64,000 nucleotides of DNA, taken from positions 1,061,820 to 1,125,819 of the forward strand of contig KL647309.1 of assembly GCA_000727475.1 (NCBI GenBank), given 5' to 3'. The position numbers and the translations under genes were made by a program. Under the pieces are notes generated by a model that did no database searches, was not told where the DNA came from, and saw only the letters and a list, made by a program, of their open reading frames with translations. Source of the stretch: Sarcocystis neurona. Its lineage: Eukaryota; Apicomplexa; Conoidasida; Eucoccidiorida; Sarcocystidae. Shown here piece after piece: positions 11,501-20,482 of this stretch (its first letter is position 1; each line of letters begins with the position of its first letter).

Positions 11501-14500
11501 TTTTCCCTTCTCGGTCCTCGTAGCGTAGTGAACTCTCGACCGGCGTAGCCGCCTTGGTATATTTTTTGCCTCCGTTCCCGACTTTTCTTCGTCATTAGGA
11601 GAGTCTTTAAGGGTTCTCGTCCTTTCCGGGGTTCCGAGACAGCCCATCCTACTTCCCCTTCTTTTCCGGTCTCGGCTTTTCACTGCTGCACTCTCTTTAC
11701 CTTCCTCGCGTGATATGGAGTCCCCTGAGTCGAACACGCTGCTTTGATCGTCCCACTCAATTTTCAGCCTTGAACCCTTCAACAGCTCCTGGAAAACGCG
11801 TAAGCTTCCACGCTTGCAAAGGGCGTCTCCTGCTTTGTTTTCCTCATGGTCAGCGGTTACCTTTGTTTGCGGATGCTGCGTGGGGTTTTTTTCGCTTCTG
11901 CGTAGGACGCGCGCTGCTGCTGGTTCGTCAGTAGCATAAACAGATGTTTCCCTACTGGCACTCCTGTGCAAGTCCATCGACGGCACTTCATCACCCGCCT
12001 CCTCCGCGTTCAGCCGCTCGGTACCTGTTCCTACACATATGCCTGCTGTAGCCTTCCGTTGTCGCCGCACTTCACCTTCGCCGCTGGTCCCTATTTCCAC
12101 TACTGCTCTTTTGAAAAACTCGAAGCTTTGATGACCCTGGGAATATCGTTGACGCCTGGGCGAACCTAAGCGCCTCCCCGCGGGCGACTCAAGGTCCGAA
12201 CCATTCAAATGTCCATGTTTCCCTGTGTTCGCGTCAGCACTTCTTGTTAAGCGCAGAACTTCGTGCTGGACTTTTTCTGAACTAGCCTTCGCTACGGATG
12301 CCACCGGGATTGCGGCCTGCGCAGCGTCTTGTACTGGAAACTTCGTCCCTGCGTCCCAGTTGTTGTGTCTTCCTCTTTGCGGTTGTGTTGTAAGGGCGTC
12401 GTCGGCTTTGCGGGAAAGCATGGAGTCCGCTTGAGCCTGAGCTCGTACCTTCCTCTCCCAATTACAGTCTTTTTGACGGACTGTGCTTCCATCCTTTCCA
12501 CCCGCTGCCACATCTACGGCTGCTGTGTGTAAGGGACCGTGGGGAATTTCAAGCGAACCATTGACTCTGCCAGTGCGATGGCTTGGGCTCCGCCTTCTCT
12601 GACGCGGTTGCTGGCTATCGATAGATAGACTCCTTGACAACGGAGTTTCGGATCGGCGGCGCTCTGTAGGTGTCTGCCTTCTGCCTGGCGGCGCTGTAAA
12701 AGAGCCATCGCGTATTGGTTCTACCCGGCGTTTCGACGGCTTCGTATCGTTTGAATTGCTTCTGTTTTGGTTGCCTTCCCTTTTCACGCATTTAGCTTCC
12801 TGCGTAGGAGTGTCGTTTGGCGTAGAATCAGCAGACCGGGAAGTTACAGGAGAAACACCTCCAACAGTGTGAGCAACAGGGTGAGGGGTAGAATAGAAAT
12901 CAGAAGGGGAAGCAGCAGGGCGAGAAACGGCCGTGCCAGAAATGCAGGAGGCTGCTGCAAATGCCGAAGTAAACGCACGCTGAGAGGGAGTGTCTCCGGC
13001 AGCGAAAGTTGGGGAGGAAGAAGCATTTTTAGACGCAGGCGGTGGAGCTGGACGCGGCGCAGTGGTGCTGCAGGCAGCGACCGCCGGATAACTACTAAAG
13101 TAAGGGACAGAAAGAGGAACAGGGTGTGGAGAAGGAAGGGCAACCGAGAATGGACAACTACCTGATGAGAGAGAAACGCGAGAACGAGCTTCATCCGTAT
13201 GTGTGTCGTCTTCGTCGCCTGCAGTATGTCGTGCGGTGATTAAAGCGGAAGGATTGACACCTCGCAGTGGTCTGGAAAAATCTTTGCCTTCTGCAAGCGA
13301 AGGAGTTCGTCCATGCAGGTGCACCGTCTGTGCTAGTCGAGAGACCACGGTCTGGTGCCCCTGGCCCAGCTCTTGCAACTCCGTTGCCACCGACGGCTTG
13401 CCATTCGAACCCTCTGCTGCCGAATCGTTCCATTCTAAATCTTCGTCTACGTCGCATGACTTTCTCTCTTCCTCCGTGATGTTGGCCGTTGCTGCTGTCT
13501 TCCTGCGCATCCTCTTCAATGCCACAACCTTCAGCAGTCTCCGCATAAAGCGCGTAGACACGAGGCGGAAGGGCTGCGTGCATGCCATCGAGGCGTCTCC
13601 GCCATGCGTCGCGTTCCCTGCGAGTTCCCTGCCCTGCTGCGCCGTCCCCGCTGCTATTTCGCCTCTTGCCAGTACTCGTCGCTGTGTTTCACCGGTTAGA
13701 ACAAGTTCCGCATCGAGGCTTGCCTCTGTTGCTGCTGATTCGTCTTCTGTTTCTTCCCCTTCGACTTTCTCGTCTATGTGTCTACCTGTTGCTCGTGGGT
13801 GCCATTGTCTGGGCGACAGATCCTCTGCTCCGTCGGGCTTTTGGACATCATCTTCAGCTGACGCTTGCTTAGCGTTACCACTACTCTGGGTATCATTCTT
13901 CTTTGCAAGGTCATCTATCGGCAGAGGCGTCGCTGCCTGCTCAGCAGCATACTTTTCCTTTCTCAATTCCTGAGGGTTATTTCCTGCGCAGCGCCTGTGA
14001 CGCTCTCGTAATAGAGCGATCACTTCAGGGCAGCCTCCGTGGGCAGCAGCTTCCTCATCTTCGTGTAGGTCACGTATTGCAGGAACACCTCTACTGGTCA
14101 CAACGGGTCCGACAGCTTTACGTATCTTTGTTTTTTGAAGCCGTTTGTGTGGCGTCGAAAAAGCTGTCATGCGTGATTGTAGTAGGCCCGGTGGTGCTGC
14201 AGCTAGAGCAGCTGTTACTGCTCCTCCAATTCTCCAAGCGACTACGCTGTCTGATTCTACCGCTTCTGCACCTCCTGAGGCTGCGGCAGCTGGAAGCTGC
14301 TCAAGATTGGAAGCTTTCACACCAACTGAGTACACCGTTCCATCTGAGGCGATTATGCGCAAGCGACGGTCGTACAAAATGGATGATTCAGTGTGCTCCT
14401 GTTCTGTCTGCTGCGTTCTTTGGTGCTGTTGTCCGCTCTTTTGTTGAACGGGCGTTGCCGGATTACTGTCCTGGTAGGCGAGAACATATTCTGAAGCGCT

Positions 14501-17500
14501 ACCTTTCACGGCCGACTCGTACGACAATTCTTTATCGTCTTCATCGATCGGCCACAGAGCTTCTTCAGTCATTTTCACCGCTTTCACATCAGCATCATCA
14601 GTGTTGCTGATCCACGCAGTAGGCTTGCCTACACTCCCAGGCAGAGCTGGAAGAAGATTCATTCCATCGCTATACCTAGAGGTCCCACCTGCCTTGCCTC
14701 TATCTTGCACACTCTTATCAGCAGTGCGGTTGCTGCGAATGTCTCGACCACAATGACTGTTTCTTGTCGGTGTAAACCTTCCAAGACGGGAACTGTGGGC
14801 GGCTTTCTCCTCCGTGAGCTCCCCCCATGGAGGCACCGCCCCTGGCACAGTCGCTGAAGGTTTCGCTGGTCCTTTCACAGAGCCTTCATAGAATCCCACA
14901 GTTCTTGGCGTTCGGAAAAGCTTGTTTGGTGCAGCAACAGAATCCCCGGGTAATAGGTGTCGGGTGCTTTCATGGAACAGTTCGCGACTTTCCTTCGCTA
15001 AGACATCAGCAGGCGAATTTTTTGTTTCCACACATGGAATTTGAGCCGACAGTTCCTCGCAGCTTCTTCGGGCAGACAGCGCGAGCGGCTCTACCGCTAA
15101 TTTGTCTCCGATCGAAAAAGACCACGTGTCCGCTGCGTCTACCACGTTCTTTTCTCCTTCGCTCACTTCGGTTTTGCCGAGCACTCCGTGGTATTCGTGA
15201 AGGAACTCGGAGAGCCTGGCGCCCTTTTTGCGTTCAGCACACCTGTATTTCGTCGTATCTGCGGGCGAGGGTTTACCACAACCGCGTCCGGCCACTCCTC
15301 TGTCTTTGGCTAGCTGAGAGACTGTTAGTTCTGCACCATCGTCCCCTGCTACAAAAGGACGCTCTACCACACGCCCATCGACTACCTCGTCTGCTGTTCC
15401 TGATCGCAACGCACCCCAGTCTTGCCGCGCATCTGTCTCGGCTGAAGACTGGCGATTCGTTTTGTATCCGTCGCCTAAAGACGTTAAGCAAACGACGTCG
15501 CCGTCTGAGGCACTCTTATGCGCCCCTTTTCCTTGTTTTCTTGCTTTCTTGTCCTTTCTCTCTCCACCTTTTTGGACATATTCGTCTGCTATGCTTTGGA
15601 TATGAAACTGCAACAGCTGTGCCACCTTTTCCGCTTTTTTCTCTTTGGCGCTTCTGTTTTTTTCTGCCAAACGCAGCGACTTCCATTTCCCGTCGCTGTC
15701 TCCTGTGAATAGAGGAGTCTCTCGGAAGACTCGTACTTTCTCAAGTTTCCGTTGCTGTTGGAGCTTTTTTTCTCCTAGTTCGCCTGCTGTGCCGTCCCGC
15801 TGACAATTGCGGCTTTCTGGCAGACGGTCCCGGCCTGCTCTACAGTCACCGTCCAGCTTCTGTTTATCTCGTAAGCTCTCCTCTGTCGTGAAGCAGGCCG
15901 CGCCTTCCTCAATGGGCGTTAACACTGTCTTAGAACGCAGCTGTTTAAACACTTTTGCACCGTCCTTCAGTTGACCTTGGTGAGAACACAGGGCATGTTC
16001 CTGTCCTTTTCTCTCAACGCTAGCGGCAGGCTTCTCCATCCCCCTCTCACACTGCCGGTTGAGCAACAGTTGTTCCAATTTAACACCCACCTTCGATCTT
16101 TCTTCTCTTCCAGCCAGTTCGGGCGCCCCCGCTGTCCTTTCGCGTTGAATTACGATGGTCGCTGGTGGTCGTTCTGCCTCCTGAGTCTCTGCTGAAGGTG
16201 GGCCGTTCGCGCAAGAGTCCGCAGCCTCAAGAATAAGAGCACCACGCATCCATTTGGTGGACAGGTCACCCTGGTAAGTTAAAATTTTGCCAGGATCGCT
16301 ACTGTTGCCGTCGTCTCTATCTCTTCCCTCGCTCCTGTAGCTGTTTCTGTCTCTGCCTGTGCCTTTTGTGGTGCCGTTGCTGCTGCATGGATTAGTTGAA
16401 TCTGAGGTCCAGTCCTCCTCGCTCCACCCGGTGTGGCCGTTTTCACTGTCTGTTTTTCCGTGCTCTCTCTTTAGTCCTCTCTTCGGGACGTTTTCGCACC
16501 GTGGCTTCATCTTTCGTAGAAGTAGCGTTGCTTTTTTTTGCGCACGCCCTGACGAACGAGATGCTGGCTTTTTACCCCGCTCCAGTGTTGCCCTTTTTTC
16601 GATCCCGCGTATCCTTTCCCTAGCTCTCCCTTTCTTCGGAGTGATTGATACAATACTTTCTCTGTCTAGTCCAGCTGCAGCTGCTTTACTCAGTTTATCG
16701 CTGGTGCTCCGCTTCGTGATGGTACTGGTCGTCAAAATCTTCCCTGTTGCGTCATTGCGCGTGACGCTGAAGACTTTGTTGCGGTTCCTGTTGCTTTTAC
16801 TGCTCTGTTTGCTGCTGTCGCTCTCACTACCGATAGACGCGTTGCTGACTGTGCTGCATCTTTGCAATTCGAGATCTTTTCGTACGGCGCCGCTGTCGAG
16901 GAAGAAGGGGACAGTCTGTGGTGGAGCACACAAAGCAGCTGGCTGGCTGATCAAACAGGTGGGCTCTTGTCGACTTTTCGTCGCGCGCGACGCAGAGATG
17001 GTGCTGTACGAGTCACGCAAGCTTTGAAGATCGTAGGAAGGTGCTGCTGGGTCGTTTTGGCGGTCAGACTGGTATTCTGTCGTTGCTGCAGCTGCTGCGG
17101 AAGCCAGTGCTTCTTCGCAGCCTGCCCATGCTGCGCTCCCGTGCACATTCATCAAGTTGAGCAGAGAAATTTTCTCAGAACTCACGTTAGCGCGAGCCGC
17201 CAACGAGACCTCTATGCCAGGAAGAGAAGATATTGACTCTTCGTCTGTTGACTGAGAAACGACGTTCTGGTGCACTAGATGGAGGAGAGCTGGACGATCA
17301 CCTGCGTGGAATACCGCGGAATGGAACACCAGAGGCGCCGCACTCTCAGGGGCACCAAGAGTAGAAGCGCAACCAGCCGATATGACAGCACTATTTTCCG
17401 CTAGCATGGTAGAGCGGAGAGCAGCAATGGAGGAGCAAAGGCGGGCATTTGTTTCTGATTCAGACGAAGGGAGGCCATCAGCCACAAGCACGCCTTTGGA

Positions 17501-20482
17501 TGCTAGTGAGGCTTCTACTGGCGCGGAAGCCTCTTTTCTGACTGGGGTCCGTGCTCCCGGCAGTGCAGCTGCTGAGCGTAAAGGCCCAACCCGACGGCAG
17601 CTAGTGTTTAGCGCGGCTTCCAGTGCTTCAGAATCAGAGCAAGACGCAGAAATGGCATTGACGGCCTCCTCCGCCGTCCCTCTTGCGGGCGTAAGAGACG
17701 CAGCTGTTCCACTCTTCCTGTCTAAACGTTGGGGAGTTGCTGCAACAAAGTAGGGAGTTTGGCACCCTCCAGAAGACGAGAAGCGGTCCGCACCACCACC
17801 GCGGCTGTGCGGGGTCCCACCTGCTAAAGTTTCAAACCCAACAACACCTTCTGGCAAATGCTTTCCTTCTGCGGAGACGAGAGAACTAGATGGATTTTCC
17901 AGAAGACGCGGAGCGGTATTCTCTGCGTGTCCAGTGTTCTCAGTCTGCCCTTCTCCTGCCGCTGCTCTATTGTCTACCTCCGGTAAACTACTCCGTCGAG
18001 CAGGATCGCCTTTCTGCTGCCGCCCTGCCACCGCCGGCTCTTGTAACTGTCGCTCCCGTTGTGCACTTTCAGTTTGCCCCCTATCAGCAGATCCGCGACG
18101 ACAGTCACACGGTTGCAGCACGACGGTAAGAGTTCCCGCCGCATCAGGAATGGACGTCGATGCTTGCCTCGTTTCTTTTTCCTCCTTGTTTTTCAGTTCC
18201 CCCACCTCCAGTCCGTCTACCTCCGTTCCTGACTGGTCAGCGGTCTTGTCCTCATTATCGCTTTCTACGTGTCTTGAGCTCGTTTCAGTTAGTGTCGCGA
18301 CCCCTCCATCAACGAAAAGTATTTGTTCCCCATCCCCGTGGTCAAACTGTATCGCGTGGCTTTGTTCTTTCGTGTGTTTACAATGTGTCTCTTTTTGAAC
18401 CATACGTACGGAATCCTCTGCGCCCGCTCTTACGTCTTCAGCGATACACAACGCGGTGGACTTCGGGGCCCCTTGTCGCCTCCTAGCACCTTGAAACAAG
18501 ACACATTCATTATCGCCGATACCTCTGCTTCCAGGTAGAGACCGCTCGCTTGTGCTCAACTGAAAAGAATCTTCTTCCACGTCTACCACTGCAGCTTCTG
18601 GGGTGGTCGTGCCCTCCTGAATAACAACCGCTTCTTCAGCAAACGCATCAGACGCAGCTGCATTTTCTGCATCCAGTGCGGTAGCAGAAGTCAGTGGAGC
18701 ACAAGTATGCCCAGGACACACAGGACCGGGACAGCAAAGAGTCGCAGGTGCTTCCTCTGGTGAAAGTGGCTCTGGTCCTGTGCTTACAGCCGAGGCAATG
18801 TCCGAGGCAGAAGCCCTAGGAATGGCAGTGGAAGCAGATCTACATGGTAAGCTTGTTTTGGAGAAAGCGGGCAACGCTCCAGGATTCGATGGACTGAGAG
18901 CAGATGAGGCAGCCGGAGCGGTTGCTAAGCATTCCGGCCTACAGACAGCTAAGGAGCACGAAGCCATTTCGTCGGTAGGTGGGGCGGGGAAAGACAGCAA
19001 CGCTACAGCGTCCGGTCCCACCTCTGGTTCACCATTTTCTTCAAGCAACTCTCTCCGTTCTTCGGCATACGGAAGAGCATCCATCAAAGTGTTGCATGCG
19101 TCGCCACCGACAGGATGCCTTGCTTCGGAGTCTTTCCCTTCAGCGTGTTGTTGCAGCTGTGCGAGTTGCTTAGTCCTGATCCTGCTGCCTGTGTGCTGTT
19201 GCTGATCCGCGCGCTCATCCGCAAGCACCGCCTTTTCTGAAGAACACTCATCTACTGACCCGCTCTGGTGTTGCCCGGCCGGCACCTGCCCCAGGGAAAA
19301 ACTTGGGTTCTCCGTACATATCCTCTGGGGCGTCCACTCCTGTTCTTTGTCGGCTTCACGTGGAGATGGCCAGTCCTGCGAGTGCTGCAACGGCGTCTCT
19401 GCAGCGTATTCTACCATGAATCTACGGCTTTCTTGACCGTAAGTGCATCCCTCTGCACGCGTCGCTAAATCCTCTTTTGCGGCCGATTGTGGCCGCAGCC
19501 GTGTCACCCTAAAGGACCCCCCCTCCAGTTGCCCTTCACTCTGTTCTCGGACGTTCGCTGTACCACCTTGCTGGTTCGAGCACTTCACCTCTTGTTCCCG
19601 CAGTAGCAGCCGAGGCGATGTCAAGGGTCGGTCTGTGGGCGTTGCTGTCTCATTGTGCACGGCCACAACCGTTTTCGAACTGGCAGATACGCGACTACTC
19701 CTGCAGGCCTTCTTTTGCTCAGTAGACAATTCTGTCTCTACCTCGACTTCCCCACACGCTCCCTGCATACGGTCGCAGTCCGACGATCGATGGCCTTCTC
19801 GTTTCCCCGCGTATGCAGTTGGTCCCCTAGAACCTGACGCGTCCGCCGGCGTTGCACCTTCACGGTTTGATGCTGTGCTCTTTCCTGGCAGTGAAAACAC
19901 CCCTGCCCCTGCTGCTGGTGGTGCCGGTGACGCTGCCGCTGCCGCTGGTCCTCCTACCGCTGTTGTGTAGGCTCCTTCTGAGCCGACAGCTGCTTCTGAC
20001 TCTTCGTATCCTTCCCGAAATGCCAACGCCATCGAGTCTTCAATATCCGCTGACTCTGTCGCAGATCGACATGTCGCTCTTCCTCCTGCCACTTGTGAAT
20101 ACACCCCGCACGGAACACCTGCTGCCGACTTCCGCGCGGCGGCTGCTGGAACTCCTGCTGCGGTTGGTCCCTGACCTGCTACGTTGGCCGTTGTTGCTGT
20201 GACTAGCAACTGAATCGCCCCGGGCTGTCTCCGCGGGCACTGCGACACAGTAGTCGCGTCCGCAGAACCAGTACATCTTTCAGCCTGCTGGTTGTTGTCC
20301 AGTATCTCCTCCGCTGCGACCCCGCAGCTGTCTGTGCTTCCCTGATGCAAAGGTACCCATTTGGTCTTACTTCTTCGCCATCTCCTTGGCCGCTGAAGTT
20401 TTGTCAACCCGCCTCCTTTATCTTCTTGCTGCGCGCGGTCTGCTGGAGGAGAAAGAACAAGTGCAATTCGATGCCGATTCAT
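8540..20482 (-). CDS. Giant single-exon low-complexity protein, 3,980 aa, function unknown
   Basis: One frame stays open for 11.9 kb on the minus strand, far beyond chance at this base composition, so it is coding. The ATG at 20482 is preceded in frame by a TGA only four codons upstream, with G at -3; a later start (for example the Met near residue 149) cannot be excluded. No enzyme domain, signal peptide or transmembrane segment is recognisable. The protein is rich in Ser, Arg, Glu, Gln and Ala and probably largely disordered. Local features: a very basic, nuclear-signal-like region at about residues 1240-1330; a Lys/Glu/Gln helix or coiled coil at about 1577-1640; a short ordered-looking strand pair near 2034-2060 (RRLRIIASDGTVYSVGV); a Pro/Ala/Ser stretch near 2450-2530; an SR-like Arg-Ser-Pro stretch near 2597-2641. 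A nuclear or cytoskeletal scaffold is possible but only a guess. Coccidian genomes contain many such giant hypothetical proteins. Long plus-strand frames inside it are antisense shadows. Confidence 0.85.
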   Translation of the reverse strand: MNRHRIALVLSPPADRAQQEDKGGGLTKLQRPRRWRRSKTKWVPLHQGSTDSCGVAAEEILDNNQQAERCTGSADATTVSQCPRRQPGAIQLLVTATTANVAGQGPTAAGVPAAAARKSAAGVPCGVYSQVAGGRATCRSATESADIEDSMALAFREGYEESEAAVGSEGAYTTAVGGPAAAAASPAPPAAGAGVFSLPGKSTASNREGATPADASGSRGPTAYAGKREGHRSSDCDRMQGACGEVEVETELSTEQKKACRSSRVSASSKTVVAVHNETATPTDRPLTSPRLLLREQEVKCSNQQGGTANVREQSEGQLEGGSFRVTRLRPQSAAKEDLATRAEGCTYGQESRRFMVEYAAETPLQHSQDWPSPREADKEQEWTPQRICTENPSFSLGQVPAGQHQSGSVDECSSEKAVLADERADQQQHTGSRIRTKQLAQLQQHAEGKDSEARHPVGGDACNTLMDALPYAEERRELLEENGEPEVGPDAVALLSFPAPPTDEMASCSLAVCRPECLATAPAASSALSPSNPGALPAFSKTSLPCRSASTAIPRASASDIASAVSTGPEPLSPEEAPATLCCPGPVCPGHTCAPLTSATALDAENAAASDAFAEEAVVIQEGTTTPEAAVVDVEEDSFQLSTSERSLPGSRGIGDNECVLFQGARRRQGAPKSTALCIAEDVRAGAEDSVRMVQKETHCKHTKEQSHAIQFDHGDGEQILFVDGGVATLTETSSRHVESDNEDKTADQSGTEVDGLEVGELKNKEEKETRQASTSIPDAAGTLTVVLQPCDCRRGSADRGQTESAQRERQLQEPAVAGRQQKGDPARRSSLPEVDNRAAAGEGQTENTGHAENTAPRLLENPSSSLVSAEGKHLPEGVVGFETLAGGTPHSRGGGADRFSSSGGCQTPYFVAATPQRLDRKSGTAASLTPARGTAEEAVNAISASCSDSEALEAALNTSCRRVGPLRSAAALPGARTPVRKEASAPVEASLASKGVLVADGLPSSESETNARLCSSIAALRSTMLAENSAVISAGCASTLGAPESAAPLVFHSAVFHAGDRPALLHLVHQNVVSQSTDEESISSLPGIEVSLAARANVSSEKISLLNLMNVHGSAAWAGCEEALASAAAAATTEYQSDRQNDPAAPSYDLQSLRDSYSTISASRATKSRQEPTCLISQPAALCAPPQTVPFFLDSGAVRKDLELQRCSTVSNASIGSESDSSKQSSKSNRNRNKVFSVTRNDATGKILTTSTITKRSTSDKLSKAAAAGLDRESIVSITPKKGRARERIRGIEKRATLERGKKPASRSSGRAQKKATLLLRKMKPRCENVPKRGLKREHGKTDSENGHTGWSEEDWTSDSTNPCSSNGTTKGTGRDRNSYRSEGRDRDDGNSSDPGKILTYQGDLSTKWMRGALILEAADSCANGPPSAETQEAERPPATIVIQRERTAGAPELAGREERSKVGVKLEQLLLNRQCERGMEKPAASVERKGQEHALCSHQGQLKDGAKVFKQLRSKTVLTPIEEGAACFTTEESLRDKQKLDGDCRAGRDRLPESRNCQRDGTAGELGEKKLQQQRKLEKVRVFRETPLFTGDSDGKWKSLRLAEKNRSAKEKKAEKVAQLLQFHIQSIADEYVQKGGERKDKKARKQGKGAHKSASDGDVVCLTSLGDGYKTNRQSSAETDARQDWGALRSGTADEVVDGRVVERPFVAGDDGAELTVSQLAKDRGVAGRGCGKPSPADTTKYRCAERKKGARLSEFLHEYHGVLGKTEVSEGEKNVVDAADTWSFSIGDKLAVEPLALSARRSCEELSAQIPCVETKNSPADVLAKESRELFHESTRHLLPGDSVAAPNKLFRTPRTVGFYEGSVKGPAKPSATVPGAVPPWGELTEEKAAHSSRLGRFTPTRNSHCGRDIRSNRTADKSVQDRGKAGGTSRYSDGMNLLPALPGSVGKPTAWISNTDDADVKAVKMTEEALWPIDEDDKELSYESAVKGSASEYVLAYQDSNPATPVQQKSGQQHQRTQQTEQEHTESSILYDRRLRIIASDGTVYSVGVKASNLEQLPAAAASGGAEAVESDSVVAWRIGGAVTAALAAAPPGLLQSRMTAFSTPHKRLQKTKIRKAVGPVVTSRGVPAIRDLHEDEEAAAHGGCPEVIALLRERHRRCAGNNPQELRKEKYAAEQAATPLPIDDLAKKNDTQSSGNAKQASAEDDVQKPDGAEDLSPRQWHPRATGRHIDEKVEGEETEDESAATEASLDAELVLTGETQRRVLARGEIAAGTAQQGRELAGNATHGGDASMACTQPFRLVSTRFMRRLLKVVALKRMRRKTAATANITEEERKSCDVDEDLEWNDSAAEGSNGKPSVATELQELGQGHQTVVSRLAQTVHLHGRTPSLAEGKDFSRPLRGVNPSALITARHTAGDEDDTHTDEARSRVSLSSGSCPFSVALPSPHPVPLSVPYFSSYPAVAACSTTAPRPAPPPASKNASSSPTFAAGDTPSQRAFTSAFAAASCISGTAVSRPAASPSDFYSTPHPVAHTVGGVSPVTSRSADSTPNDTPTQEAKCVKREGNQNRSNSNDTKPSKRRVEPIRDGSFTAPPGRRQTPTERRRSETPLSRSLSIDSQQPRQRRRSPSHRTGRVNGSLEIPHGPLHTAAVDVAAGGKDGSTVRQKDCNWERKVRAQAQADSMLSRKADDALTTQPQRGRHNNWDAGTKFPVQDAAQAAIPVASVAKASSEKVQHEVLRLTRSADANTGKHGHLNGSDLESPAGRRLGSPRRQRYSQGHQSFEFFKRAVVEIGTSGEGEVRRQRKATAGICVGTGTERLNAEEAGDEVPSMDLHRSASRETSVYATDEPAAARVLRRSEKNPTQHPQTKVTADHEENKAGDALCKRGSLRVFQELLKGSRLKIEWDDQSSVFDSGDSISREEGKESAAVKSRDRKRRGSRMGCLGTPERTRTLKDSPNDEEKSGTEAKNIPRRLRRSRVHYATRTEKGKRIAHQNKHSKGRSNHCSSEEASPENRRDIPGACDFEIDRKQEFSGLDNGRGYAPVRRIEVQSCFGGSHVAYLTVDKSATSIRLSSENGGGVNASSETEEATTSPEQSEDMKIISGRLGRRRRGKGRAEDAHSNDSVAGDIAHLRRLREKNTTRGANSLTSGEGELYEESRRVEQAELPRARKDVIDDQDEQAWQYGDEGACRGSERWDTGEARHTATGIREHSSQLYIRFLEEGLHAARKNSIAAQMQEIRKSSSRVDEETRSRDGRAKDEGVVRCQGTRFFLTETATARQHHQNLGGSGKKLSQDDDWKKASTYDFFFRNKQYDSQRSKKGSAKTATKQAEGRERRVNTMRGQMVLKKNSFCSRTTAEAHDMHRVQQVSPADYVPGGRGEAQQLKDFRCLKRAEHSEGSQRNSRSQYHGRRLEQHFNKLIKEESRPHVLRLRGITHSRQSSFIGRTDVQRGARGSSDADEDPLRASQLCRRRKEKRWSVTQARPAAETRWRRQQYAEESEAGGVNPLIPTEDSENGLRAFSTSSEGWQEKGSPVDASRRHRCKTRIERDGVKSRPTRQKYGNKRDVPASFSPAPARTSLGGNASDPEEADLRLEDALFVEDQRQQALLMPVSSDCFYAFRKEGDEEERRIRDEAGTKRDPIGEGQRDGFVAEAVTGKRRHRGGDLRESWTGVGQHPRAGNREASPPQRNAEERVKIRNAARAGDTTARGESVSPTFASESGEQTAPLLLHSRQKFEGCAGNSDPRGTATSSVGSHGEEGAASGRQQNESSEENRKGKPKNSLTICSATNSRINCGELERTCRKTREVLRSSTGGRWRRRVSQQDVVKEGDRGRGDPARQVEKSDREASAQGGSSNLRSTQKGENDGTAPEDASNGTVGALELFCSLEKLQTGRWAPAACNADVPHIHSNTSSSLGEPTPALSTIFPADTDQEAGPSASSHCLRNVRLHTRALSITDSQPTENSKLVVVSRPTYAA

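Noticed and set aside
8698..19970. Many long plus-strand frames (up to 293 codons, for example 14827-15708 and 13203-13973)
   Set aside because: They lie wholly antisense to the 3,980-codon minus-strand frame and reflect its codon composition; none shows a domain.
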